Source: a virus
IMG/VR virus record: IMGVR_UViG_3300034284_003027
Span: 1-61,308 of that record
Strand: one strand, 5' to 3'
Length of the DNA: 61,308 nucleotides
This document shows, one piece after another, positions 7,466-15,897 of the stretch (its first letter is position 1; each line of letters begins with the position of its first letter). Both the position numbers and the translations under genes were made by a program. The notes under the pieces were generated by a model, which saw only the letters and a list, made by a program, of their open reading frames with translations, searched no databases and had not been told where the DNA came from.

Positions 7466-7503
7466 ATGACACACATGAGCCATGAGGTTCTAGGAAGCTC
7501 AAG
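7466..7503 (-). promoter_or_regulatory. Promoter-like element, copy C
   Basis: Minus strand: cTTGAGCTT, then CATGGCTCATGTGTGTCAT with 18 nt from TTGA to CATG, 60 nt upstream of the amidoligase start. With copies A and B it defines the consensus. Confidence 0.6.
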
Positions 7504-7512
7504 CGAACAATC

Positions 7513-7617
7513 GCATGTTTCTGCAAGGAATATGCATGTTTTCCAACGGCCAACGTGGACCGCATGTTTTGGCCACGGTGGCGTCCAAACATGCATCGCA
7601 TAACAAGGCGAACATGC
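7513..7617. promoter_or_regulatory. Cluster of five GCATGTT boxes
   Basis: GCATGTT occurs at 7513, 7534 and 7562 on the plus strand and inverted (AACATGC) at 7588-7594 and 7611-7617. Start-to-start spacing is about 21-28 nt. The cluster fills the gap between the divergent early (minus) and late (plus) transcription units, so it is probably a regulator binding array; no other cluster was noticed in the window. Confidence 0.5.
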
Positions 7618-7684
7618 AAACAAAACGCGACTGTGGCGAACGTGTCGCAACCAGTGGCAATTCAACGGATCATGGAGGAATGGG

Positions 7685-7891
7685 ATGAGTGAAGGCAACA
7701 ACCAGGTCGACCCAACGCGACTTTCGATCGAGCAGGCAGGAAAGCTACTTTCAGCTGCTTATCGAGAGCGAATAGAGGTCGCAAAGATTCAGGAAGACAT
7801 CGACGCCGGCGCACCGACCAATGCCGACGGAACGATCAACCTCGTGCACTACAGCGCATGGCAAGCAGAGGAGATGGGACATGGCGAATAG
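7685..7891 (+). CDS. Small phage protein opening the late operon
   Basis: A 68-residue protein, MSEGNNQVDPTRLSIEQAGKL at the start, then 'RIEVAKIQEDIDAGAPTNADGTINLVHYSAWQ'. The binding site GGAGGA sits 7 nt upstream. The position before terminase and the text 'DIDAGAPTNADGTIN' suit a small helix-turn-helix-like packaging accessory, perhaps a reduced small terminase subunit, but I cannot confirm this. The antisense toxin-antitoxin pair separates it from terminase. Confidence 0.6.
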   Translation: MSEGNNQVDPTRLSIEQAGKLLSAAYRERIEVAKIQEDIDAGAPTNADGTINLVHYSAWQAEEMGHGE

Positions 7892-7901
7892 AATCGCGAC
7901 G

Positions 7902-8336
7902 CTAAGAGATTGGAAGAGTCCAGTCTTGGACAGTCAATCCAGGAATTCGCTCATAATCAACTGTATTTCGTGTTATGACAGTCATGTGCTGACTGATCGC
8001 AATCGATGCAATCCGCAGATCCATGGTTGCGACTCGAATTCTATTACGCTTAAAGTCCTCGAATACCTCGGATACCGCGAGGCTGAACGGAAGAACCTGC
8101 GAGCAAGAGAAGTCCTTCAAAACTTGTTCGAGTCGAGCATACCCAGTGACAATCTTTTGAGGGCTATTCGACTGTTTAACATACTTTGTCCAACCTGCAA
8201 CAATCTCGTGAAAAGAGACGATGGTTGTGTACACGTTCGAATCACTAACTACTGCAACTCTTTTGAGAACGTTAGTGCAGTCTTCGCCCCTGTGGCCTTG
8301 CAAGATGCCAAGGTGATCCGTGTCGAGAATAAACAT
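7902..8336 (-). CDS. PIN-domain (VapC-type) toxin
   Basis: A 144-residue PIN-domain ribonuclease. The start MFILDTDHLG carries the first acidic metal ligand, SFHEIVAG the second (Glu), RVATMDLRIASIA the third, and VITRNTVDYERIPGL the C-terminal strand. Family members usually cleave tRNA or rRNA when freed from their antitoxin. I start at the ATG at 8336; a TTG codon immediately upstream (8339) is also in frame. The start lies 5 nt after the stop of 8342-8548, the classic antitoxin-toxin order. The pair is antisense to the surrounding late operon, which suggests a later insertion. Confidence 0.85.
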   Translation of the reverse strand: MFILDTDHLGILQGHRGEDCTNVLKRVAVVSDSNVYTTIVSFHEIVAGWTKYVKQSNSPQKIVTGYARLEQVLKDFSCSQVLPFSLAVSEVFEDFKRNRIRVATMDLRIASIAISQHMTVITRNTVDYERIPGLTVQDWTLPIS

Positions 8337-8341
8337 CAATC

Positions 8342-8548
8342 TTACTCGTCATTCAGAATATCGGTTTGCCGCTCTTCACGCCCCAACCGGAGAATCTCTG
8401 CAAAATCGGGGTCATCTTTGAACGAACCTTCGATTTTGGCGATCCACCCTGGTTTCTTTGCAGCGAGATCGATTTTGCTTGATTGCGAAAGCTTAAGAAG
8501 AGTTACTTCCTTTTCCAATTGCTCAAGTCGTTCTTCAACCGTGGCCAT
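8342..8548 (-). CDS. Antitoxin partner of the PIN toxin
   Basis: A 68-residue protein, MATVEERLEQLEKEVTLLK forming an N-terminal coiled coil, followed by 'WIAKIEGSFKDDPDFAEILRLGREERQ'. The tail pattern with 'IEGSFKDDPDFAEI' is typical of small antitoxin-like proteins paired with VapC toxins in cyanobacteria and planctomycetes. GGGAGA lies 5 nt upstream of the chosen ATG; a longer frame reaching 8656 runs into the terminase start region and is unlikely. The expected role is to bind and block the toxin and probably repress the pair. Confidence 0.75.
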   Translation of the reverse strand: MATVEERLEQLEKEVTLLKLSQSSKIDLAAKKPGWIAKIEGSFKDDPDFAEILRLGREERQTDILNDE

Positions 8549-8625
8549 ATACATCTCCCAGGAATCCAACAAGACACCACGTTCTATTGTACCTTGTAGT
8601 TCATCCAAAGGGAAAGGCCGAAAAG

Positions 8626-10893
8626 ATGCGATCTGATCCAAGGAAACTAAAACCAAGCGAGCTATGCCGACTGCTCAATTCAACACCGCTGGGTGAGGTG
8701 ATCAGCGAGCGACAACTGTATCGGCATCGTCAGCGCGCCGGCGCACGCATTGGTGATAACAAGACCGTTGATTTGCTTCGCTATTGTGCTTGGATGCATC
8801 GCGTACGACACACGCCCCGGGCGACAAGCGGTGTTGATCAATACGATGCGATGAAAGAGCGAGCGCGTGCACGCAATGCAGCACTGGCACTCGCTGGTCG
8901 CGACATTGGTGAACTGCCGGAGGTCGACAACGTTGATCGCAAAGATCGCGCAGCGCGTGACTTCCGCTATTTCTGTGAAACGTATTTTGCATTGACGTTT
9001 CATCTTGCGTGGTCGCCGGACCACATCAAGGTCATGGATAAGATTGAGCAAGCCGTTGTCCATGGGGGATTGTTTGCGCTAGCGATGGCGCGGGGTAGTG
9101 GGAAAAGTTCGATCGCCGAGGTTGCCTGTATCTGGGCAGTTCTATATGGGCATCGCAACTTCGTTTGTTTGATCGGCAGCGATGAAGGCCATGCGTGTGA
9201 CATGCTCGACTCGATAAAAACAGAACTCGACAGCAACGAGTTGCTCTTGGCCGATTTCCCCGAAGTCTGCTTTCCTATTCAAGCCCTCGATGGGATATCG
9301 AATCGAGCTAATGGGCAACTTTATAAAGGCAAGCGAACGCAGATCGGATGGACCGCAAAGGAGGTAGTGCTACCAACGATTGATGGCAGCAGTGCCAGCG
9401 GTGCGATTATCAAAGTGGCTGGCCTGACCGGTCGTATCCGAGGTATGAAGTTCAAACGCCCTGATGGCAGAACGGTGCGTCCAAGTTTAGTCGTGCTCGA
9501 TGACCCACAGACCGACGAGAGTGCTCGTTCGCTATCGCAATGCGCGAATCGAGAAAGCATTCTCGCCGGCGCAGTGCTTGGCTTAGCAGGACCGGGAAAA
9601 AAGATCTCTGGCATCATGCCCTGTACCGTCATTCGCCCGAGCGACATGGCCGACAACATTCTCGATAGGAATCGACATCCCGAATGGAATGGCGAACGAA
9701 CCAAGATGGTTTATGCGTTCCCTAAGAATGAAACGCTGTGGGATCGCTATGCCGAGATCCGTGCCGAAGGAATGCGTAACGGCGATGGTGGCGAATCGGC
9801 CACCGAGTTCTATCGTCAGAACCAAGCCGCGATGGATGAGGGTGCTGTTGTCGCTTGGCAAGAGCGATTCAACTACGACGAACTCTCCGCGATCCAGCAC
9901 GCAATGAATCTCAAGTTGCAGGACGAGGCCGCATTCTTTGCCGAGTATCAAAATCAGCCTCTGCCGGCGGAAACGATTGTCGATGGGATGCTCAAGCCCG
10001 AGGAGGTCGCAAGCAAGGTTAATCGTATGGATCGCGGGTTATTATCGATTGGAGCAAACCAACTCACCGCCTTCATCGACGTTCAGCAGAAGCTTTTATT
10101 TTATGTGGTCACCGCCTGGGAGGATAATTTCACGGGCTACATTGTCGACTATGGCTGTTACCCCGATCAACAGCGTCCCTACTTCACGCTGCGCGAGGCT
10201 CGCCAGACGCTGAGCTCCGAAGCGACTGGAACCGGACTCGAGGGTTCGATCTATGCCGGCCTTGAATCGCTGACATCGAAATTGCTCCATCGTGAATGGC
10301 AGCGCGACGATGGTGCAGCGATGCGCATCGGTCTCTGTTTGATCGACGCTAACTGGGGCCAATCAACGGATGTGGTCTACCAGTTCTGCCGGCAGTCCAA
10401 ACACGCTGCTGTGATCATGCCCAGCCACGGTCGCTTTGTCGGAGCGTCGAGTTTACCGTTCAGCGAGTATCGTCGCCGGCCAGGCGATCGCGTGGGCCTC
10501 AACTGGCGCATCCCCAACGTTAGCGGGAAGCGGGCGATTCGCCACGTGGTTTACGACACCAATTGGTGGAAGTCGTTTGTCAACGCTCGCCTTCGAGTGA
10601 ACATGGGCGATCGTGGTTGTCTATCGCTCTTCGGTATCAACTCCGAAACGCATCGCATGCTCGCCGAGCATCTAACTTCGGAGTACTTCATCAAGACCGA
10701 GGCTCGCGGCCGAAGCGTTGACGAATGGAAGCAGCGACCTGAGCAGCCAGACAACCACTGGTTCGACTGTTTGGTTGGCTCAGGGGTTGCGGCTTCGATG
10801 CAAGGAGCAATTTTATTTGGAACCGAAGCAACACTCGATATCTCTCGAAAACGCATGAGTTTTAAAGAGCTTCAACAGACCCGACGCAAATAA
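8626..10893 (+). CDS. Phage terminase large subunit
   Basis: A 755-residue packaging motor, starting at the ATG at 8626 preceded by AAAGGGAAAGG; an in-frame TTG at 8587 would overlap the antitoxin promoter. The ATPase domain shows Walker A MARGSGKSS at about residue 154 and Walker B LVVLDDP at about 289. The second half has acidic residues of an RNase H-like nuclease (for example AFIDVQQKLLFYVV near 483 and CLIDANWGQSTD near 570). It cuts concatemeric DNA and drives it into the prohead through the portal encoded at 11232-12725. The N-terminal 100 residues are basic and may do the DNA-binding job of a small subunit, since no standard one is seen. Confidence 0.95.
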   Translation: MRSDPRKLKPSELCRLLNSTPLGEVISERQLYRHRQRAGARIGDNKTVDLLRYCAWMHRVRHTPRATSGVDQYDAMKERARARNAALALAGRDIGELPEVDNVDRKDRAARDFRYFCETYFALTFHLAWSPDHIKVMDKIEQAVVHGGLFALAMARGSGKSSIAEVACIWAVLYGHRNFVCLIGSDEGHACDMLDSIKTELDSNELLLADFPEVCFPIQALDGISNRANGQLYKGKRTQIGWTAKEVVLPTIDGSSASGAIIKVAGLTGRIRGMKFKRPDGRTVRPSLVVLDDPQTDESARSLSQCANRESILAGAVLGLAGPGKKISGIMPCTVIRPSDMADNILDRNRHPEWNGERTKMVYAFPKNETLWDRYAEIRAEGMRNGDGGESATEFYRQNQAAMDEGAVVAWQERFNYDELSAIQHAMNLKLQDEAAFFAEYQNQPLPAETIVDGMLKPEEVASKVNRMDRGLLSIGANQLTAFIDVQQKLLFYVVTAWEDNFTGYIVDYGCYPDQQRPYFTLREARQTLSSEATGTGLEGSIYAGLESLTSKLLHREWQRDDGAAMRIGLCLIDANWGQSTDVVYQFCRQSKHAAVIMPSHGRFVGASSLPFSEYRRRPGDRVGLNWRIPNVSGKRAIRHVVYDTNWWKSFVNARLRVNMGDRGCLSLFGINSETHRMLAEHLTSEYFIKTEARGRSVDEWKQRPEQPDNHWFDCLVGSGVAASMQGAILFGTEATLDISRKRMSFKELQQTRRK

Positions 10894-10978
10894 TTTTTGG
10901 GACGTCGTTCGGACAAATTGCATAGTTAGTACTGGAAGAGGCAATCGAGCTTCTTTTTCACTCCTTGGGGGTTTCCAG

Positions 10979-11176
10979 ATGTCAGATAACTTGCAAGACG
11001 CGATTCGCGACAATGCCAAAGCACCCGCCAAGGCGTCAGGTGATGCTGGCAGTGTTGAGCAACATAACCTCAAGGATCAAATTGAAGCGGACAAATACCT
11101 CGCCTCCAAGCGAGCGACCCAAACTAAGAATCGTGGATTGCGATTCAACAAGATCGTGCCACCTGGCGCGGACTAA
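10979..11176 (+). CDS. Small head protein upstream of portal (gpW-position)
   Basis: A 65-residue polar protein, 'IRDNAKAPAKASGDAGSVEQ' then 'DQIEADKYLASKRATQTKN' and 'RFNKIVPPGAD'. This text recurs next to lambda-type portals in other phages and occupies the place of gpW, the head completion protein. Whether it is a structural homologue of gpW is not clear. GGGGG precedes the ATG. Confidence 0.7.
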   Translation: MSDNLQDAIRDNAKAPAKASGDAGSVEQHNLKDQIEADKYLASKRATQTKNRGLRFNKIVPPGAD

Positions 11177-11231
11177 ATAAGCATCTTCGGAAATAGGCTG
11201 TCGGAACAGCGACACTCAAGGAAAGACACGG

Positions 11232-12725
11232 ATGTTCCCATACTTGTCAGGGATCTTTAGCAAAAGACCTCGTCGGACAGTCCGTCCGTCGCGGGGTGGA
11301 AGCTTGTTCCGACAGCCTTTCTCATTCAAACCGCGTGTTGATGCTCGTTATGACGCAGCGGTTACCAACGATGACAATCGAAGACATTGGTCGGCCGCTG
11401 ATGGCTTGTCTGCAAAAACTGCGAACGGGACCAGCATCCGCCGGACCTTGCGTAATCGAGCACGTTATGAAATTGCCAACAATAGCTACGCACGTGGCAT
11501 TTCACTGACGTTGGCCAATGATATTGTTGGTACCGGTCCTCGGCTCCAAATGCTGACCGAAGATCCCATTGCCAATCGCACCATCGAATTGGAGTTCAGT
11601 CGATGGTCCAATGCGATCGGTCTCGCTGAAAAACTGAGGACGATGAAGTTGGCCTGCTGTGGCGATGGGGAAGCGTTCGGCATTATGACCAGCAACCCAA
11701 GCATCCAAACACCGGTTCAACTGGACTTGATGCTAGTCGAGGCGGACCAAGTGACCACGCCATTCGGTGTGAACGGTTTATCCAATTACATCGACGGCAT
11801 CCAATTCGACTCCTTTGGAAATCCTGTCTATTACCATGTGCTTGAGTCCCATCCTGGTGACACCGGCTCCGCATGGGGTGAATTCGAAACCGTTGCAACG
11901 AGCGCGATGTTGCATTTGTTTCGTGTGGACCGACCTGGCCAAGTGCGTGGCATCCCTGAGATCACACCAGCGCTGCCGTTGTTCGCACAACTTCGACGCT
12001 TCACGCTCGCGGTGATTTCTGCCGCCGAAACCGCAGCTGACTTTGCTGGGATTCTCTACACCGACTCCCCCGCCAATGGCGAAGCCGATGCAGCCGAACC
12101 ATTCGAACCGATCGAGCTAGAGAAGCGAACTCTGGTAACGATGCCTGGCGGATGGAAGATGAGTCAAATTCACGCCGAGCAACCAACGACCTCTTATGCG
12201 GAATTCAAGCATGAAATTCTCAATGAGATCGCGCGCTGCCTCAACATGCCATTCAATGTCGCAGCTGGTAACAGTTCTGCTTATAATTATGCTAGTGGGC
12301 GTTTGGATCACCAAACGTACTTCAAATCCATCCGTGTCGATCAGTCGAATATGACACGCGTGGTGCTCGATCGCATTCTATCAGCGTGGCTCAGCGAAGC
12401 CATTCTCATCGAAGGCTTGCTGCCTCAATCCGTTCGAACAACAGACTTCGACGCCTCGCATCAATGGTTCTTTGATGGACACGAGCATGTCGATCCGTTG
12501 AAAGAAGCAAACGCACAAGCAACACGTCTTTCCAATCATACAACGACTCTGGCATACGAGTATGCGCGACAAGGTCGTGATTGGGAAGATGCTCTCTTTC
12601 AAAGAGCCAAGGAATTGGCATTGATGTCTGAACTTGGTCTTGCATTACCTGGCGCACCAGTGCCTGCACTTCCCCCCGATGTCAACGAGGAGTCTCTCAG
12701 TGACCCAGCTGTTAACGATGAATAG
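11232..12725 (+). CDS. Phage portal protein, lambda (gpB) family
   Basis: A 497-residue portal. Recognisable parts are RYEIANNSYARGISLTLAND, VEADQVTTPFG, HLFRVDRPGQVRGIPEITPA and the conserved LNMPFNVAAGNSSAYNYASG. The protein forms a dodecameric ring at one capsid vertex through which terminase pumps DNA and to which the connector binds. The length is normal for the lambda family. AAGGAAAG precedes the ATG. The end overlaps the start of the protease-capsid gene by a few bases. Confidence 0.92.
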   Translation: MFPYLSGIFSKRPRRTVRPSRGGSLFRQPFSFKPRVDARYDAAVTNDDNRRHWSAADGLSAKTANGTSIRRTLRNRARYEIANNSYARGISLTLANDIVGTGPRLQMLTEDPIANRTIELEFSRWSNAIGLAEKLRTMKLACCGDGEAFGIMTSNPSIQTPVQLDLMLVEADQVTTPFGVNGLSNYIDGIQFDSFGNPVYYHVLESHPGDTGSAWGEFETVATSAMLHLFRVDRPGQVRGIPEITPALPLFAQLRRFTLAVISAAETAADFAGILYTDSPANGEADAAEPFEPIELEKRTLVTMPGGWKMSQIHAEQPTTSYAEFKHEILNEIARCLNMPFNVAAGNSSAYNYASGRLDHQTYFKSIRVDQSNMTRVVLDRILSAWLSEAILIEGLLPQSVRTTDFDASHQWFFDGHEHVDPLKEANAQATRLSNHTTTLAYEYARQGRDWEDALFQRAKELALMSELGLALPGAPVPALPPDVNEESLSDPAVNDE

Positions 12726-14835
12726 TCCACTACCAACCGAGCTCAATATCCTCGCGCAGTCGGAGGACAAGCTTCTCAATCTGCAAGCATGCTCGGTTGA
12801 ATTCGAAGCGGCACCCGCGGACGGCAATGAATCCACCCTCCGTCGCTTTACCATGACCGCATACACGGGTGGCCCGATGCAGTTGAACGGCTGGCGTTAT
12901 CCGGTCGTTGTCGATTTGCAAGGGATGCAAATGGGCAAGCAACGACGGCCTATTTTGCTGGACCACATGCGCGATGTCGATTTCGTTGTGGGACAGACGG
13001 ATTCCATCGCTGTGATGAACAATTCGCTCATTGTGGCCGGTCAAGTGATGGGCGATTCTCCCAAGGCGCGGCAAGTCATTTCACTCAATGACAAGGGTTT
13101 TGCTTGGCAGGCTTCCATCGGCGCTCGTGCGGACCAAGTGGAATTTGTGGCCGAGGGCAAGTCCACAATGGTCAATGGCCAGGAAGTCACTGGTCCCATC
13201 AATGTGGCACGGCGATCCATGCTAGGCGAGGTTAGCTTTGTTGTGCTGGGTGCAGATGACAATACGAGCGCACAGATCGCAGCCTCACAAGATGCGACCA
13301 ATATCTCGTCCAGCAGCGATTCACCTGTGGAAAAACCAACCGCTATCGACGCTTGGTTGGGAGTCCATGGATTTGAGACTGAAACCTTAACCGCAGCCCA
13401 AACCCATGCATTGAAGCAAATGTTTGCGGTCGCCCACAGCAAGATCGATTCCGCTCCAGCCCGAACTAGCGAATCCAATAGCGAGCCTGCTCAATCCGCT
13501 TCTGGCCCGGCTGCCGATGCCGTAACTGCGCTACGTGCCTCAATGGCGTCAGAACTCAAACGCATCGCCACCATCCGGACGATTTGCAAGGAGCGGGACA
13601 CATCAATCGAAGCTCGGGCGATCGCAGAAGGATGGGATACCACTCGAACGGAGTTAGAAATCTTGCGAACACAACGCCCACAAGCACCAGCCATCCAGTC
13701 CATCGATCGTTCGGTCAGCGGTGAAATCCTCGAGGCTGCTTGCATGATTGCTTCACGTCACAGCGACGTGGAAACTCTGTATGAACCTAAGACGCTCGAG
13801 GCAGCAACACGTCGCTTCCGGGGCGGGATCACACTTCAAGAACTCATCCTCGAAGCCGCTTGGGCCAACGGATACACCGGTCGCAACTTCCGTGACTCGC
13901 GTGAAGTACTTCGCTTTGCATTCGCGCCCTCGATTCAAGCGGGTCTTTCGACGATTGAAGTCTCGGGCATCCTCTCCAATGTCGCTAACAAGTTTCTGCT
14001 TGAGGGGTTCTTCTCGGTCGAACGCGTGTGGCGCAACATCTGCGCGGTACGAACCGTCAACGATTTCAAGACCATCAGTAGCTATCGACTCATTGGCAAG
14101 GATCAGTACGAACTGGTTGCACCTGGTGGTGAGATTTCCACCGGAACGCTTGGTGAAGAAAAGTATACCAACAAAGCCGATACGTACGGTCTCATGCTAG
14201 CCATCGATCGCAGGGATTTTATCAATGATGATCTTGGTGCTATTACGACCGTGCCTCGGAAACTCGGTCGCGGATCAGGCCTCAAGATTAACGACATCTT
14301 CTGGACAACGTTCCTCAACAATGCTGCATTCTTTGCAGCCGGTAATAGAAACTACATCCTGGGGGCTAATACGAACCTAGGAATTGATGGATTGACGCTT
14401 GGCGAAACGACATTCATGGACCAAGTAGATGCCGACGGCAAGCCAGTTGGCATCATGCCTCAGATCCTGCTTGTACCAACGGCCATTTCGACCACGGCTG
14501 CGCAACTCTACAAGTCCTTGGAAATGCGCGACAACACGGCCAATTCCAAGACGACCACGAGCAACCCTCACCAAGGTAAGTACCGGGTTGAAGTAAGCCG
14601 CTATTTGGGCAATGCAACCTATGCGGGCGCATCGGGCAGAGCTTGGTATTTGCTCGCGGATCCGAACGACCTACCTGTGATCGAAGTCGCATTCCTCAAC
14701 GGCCAAGAGTCTCCCACGATCGAAACGGCCGAAGCGGATTTCAACATCTTGGGCGTGAAGATGCGTGGCTACCACGATTTTGGTGTGGCACTTCAAGATC
14801 CACGCGGCGGATTGAAGTCCAAGGGCGAAGCGTAG
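12718..14835 (+). CDS. Prohead protease fused to major capsid protein
   Basis: A 705-residue fusion. Residues about 15-180 form a capsid-maturation protease (S78/U35-like): catalytic histidine in RPILLDHMRDVDFVVG (about residue 82) and serine in GFAWQASIGA (about 132). An Ala/Ser-rich helical linker (about 185-330) could act as scaffold. Residues about 330-705 are an HK97-fold major capsid protein of the Mu gpT type (DRRDFINDDLGAI, NTNLGIDGLTLG, ILLVPTAIS). The polyprotein would supply protease, scaffold and shell from one gene, with cleavage between them. I begin at the ATG overlapping the portal stop (GATGAATAG); an upstream ATG at 12679 is possible. Confidence 0.88.
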   Translation: MNSPLPTELNILAQSEDKLLNLQACSVEFEAAPADGNESTLRRFTMTAYTGGPMQLNGWRYPVVVDLQGMQMGKQRRPILLDHMRDVDFVVGQTDSIAVMNNSLIVAGQVMGDSPKARQVISLNDKGFAWQASIGARADQVEFVAEGKSTMVNGQEVTGPINVARRSMLGEVSFVVLGADDNTSAQIAASQDATNISSSSDSPVEKPTAIDAWLGVHGFETETLTAAQTHALKQMFAVAHSKIDSAPARTSESNSEPAQSASGPAADAVTALRASMASELKRIATIRTICKERDTSIEARAIAEGWDTTRTELEILRTQRPQAPAIQSIDRSVSGEILEAACMIASRHSDVETLYEPKTLEAATRRFRGGITLQELILEAAWANGYTGRNFRDSREVLRFAFAPSIQAGLSTIEVSGILSNVANKFLLEGFFSVERVWRNICAVRTVNDFKTISSYRLIGKDQYELVAPGGEISTGTLGEEKYTNKADTYGLMLAIDRRDFINDDLGAITTVPRKLGRGSGLKINDIFWTTFLNNAAFFAAGNRNYILGANTNLGIDGLTLGETTFMDQVDADGKPVGIMPQILLVPTAISTTAAQLYKSLEMRDNTANSKTTTSNPHQGKYRVEVSRYLGNATYAGASGRAWYLLADPNDLPVIEVAFLNGQESPTIETAEADFNILGVKMRGYHDFGVALQDPRGGLKSKGEA

Positions 14836-14896
14836 TCTTAATCTAGCCGCATTCAATTCAAGAAGCGTCATTACTCGAAAAGGGGACTCATAACGG

Positions 14897-15244
14897 ATGT
14901 CACACGATTATTTAAAGCATGGCGACGCAATCGATTACACCAACGGAGGTACCGCTCTCGCCGCAGGGGAAATCATTGTTGCCAATAGCAAGCCACTTGG
15001 CATCACACATCGTCCTATCGCAGCCAACGAAACCGCAGGGATCTGCAGAAAGCATGGCGCCGTCTTCAATTGTGACAAAGCGAGTGCGACAACCTTTGCG
15101 GTTGGGGACGATGTCAATTTTGTGACGGCAACAAAGCTTGCCACCAATGCTGTCGTCGGTGCGGGCATTATTGCACTCGGCCGATGTGTCGAGGCTGCCG
15201 GTAACGGGCCTACCAAGGTCAAGGTTGCTATCAACTTCAACTAG
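14897..15244 (+). CDS. DUF2190-like capsid decoration protein
   Basis: A 115-residue protein, HGDAIDYTNGGTALAAGEII, then 'LGITHRPIAANETAGI' and 'GDDVNFVTATKLAT'. This matches DUF2190, small beta proteins encoded directly after the capsid gene that bind the capsid surface and stabilise it. Length and position are typical. Confidence 0.8.
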   Translation: MSHDYLKHGDAIDYTNGGTALAAGEIIVANSKPLGITHRPIAANETAGICRKHGAVFNCDKASATTFAVGDDVNFVTATKLATNAVVGAGIIALGRCVEAAGNGPTKVKVAINFN

Positions 15245-15273
15245 TCAATCCGTCAATGGAATGGGGAACAGAC

Positions 15274-15897
15274 ATGGTTCGAGAGGTGAACGCGACTACT
15301 GGCTGGTGGGTGATGGTGCTCTTGTGGATGAGCATGCTATTCACCGGCTGTGAAGAACAACAATGGAGAGAGCTAGCACATCCTTCTGTGGAAGTTCCGG
15401 CTGCGAACGTGCCACTGGCTCTGCGCCAAAAGAACTGGCCCGACGCGCGCGGATCCGGGTCGTGTGTTATCGCCTCGACCTGTTCAGCACTTCAGTGGCA
15501 CAACAAGCCGGAACTGGCTGAACGCTTTCGTAAGTCCTATTCAGGCGGGCAAACGGAGACCAGCATTAAACAAAAATGGGCTGCCAACGGAATCAAGTTC
15601 ATTGCTCCTGAAAGAGATAACGAATATGGCGATCCCGACTTTCTAGAGTGGGCCAGTCGGACTCGCCGAGCAGCAATCATTTGGTATTTCCCCAATCATT
15701 GCGTGACTTTTTGTGGATTCTCCCTTTGGCAAGGTCGTGAGGTGGCATGGCTGCTCGATAACAATCGCAAAGAGCGGTTTATCCCCATTCCAAAACAACA
15801 GTTTCTGACGGAGTGGCGCGGCTATGGAGGCTTCTGTGCAATCCCACTATTAACGCCAGCCCCGAATCTACCCTTCCAAGCTTACGAGGTGAACTAA
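15274..15897 (+). CDS. Lipoprotein with papain/C39-like cysteine peptidase fold
   Basis: A 207-residue protein starting at the ATG at 15274 (GGGGAA 5 nt upstream). A hydrophobic N-terminus ends in LFTGC, a plausible lipobox with the acylated cysteine at residue 26. The domain has GSGSCVIASTCSALQW (nucleophile cysteine about 64), NHCVTFCGF (histidine about 142) and LLDNN (Asp/Asn about 162-163), the order of papain and C39 peptidases. It would act at the cell envelope. Its place among the head genes is unusual. Possible roles are lysis, envelope modification or superinfection exclusion; an inactive relative cannot be excluded. Confidence 0.6.
   Translation: MVREVNATTGWWVMVLLWMSMLFTGCEEQQWRELAHPSVEVPAANVPLALRQKNWPDARGSGSCVIASTCSALQWHNKPELAERFRKSYSGGQTETSIKQKWAANGIKFIAPERDNEYGDPDFLEWASRTRRAAIIWYFPNHCVTFCGFSLWQGREVAWLLDNNRKERFIPIPKQQFLTEWRGYGGFCAIPLLTPAPNLPFQAYEVN

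Noticed and set aside
2963-7603. A 1546-codon open frame on the plus strand
   Set aside because: It runs antisense to eight well-supported small genes with their own binding sites and promoter-like elements. Its protein text is Val/Cys/Arg-rich with no family resemblance. The codon bias of the minus-strand genes leaves this frame free of stops by chance.
15256-15273. Start of the lipoprotein at ATG 15256
   Set aside because: The ribosome binding site GGGGAA lies downstream of that codon and at proper distance from ATG 15274.
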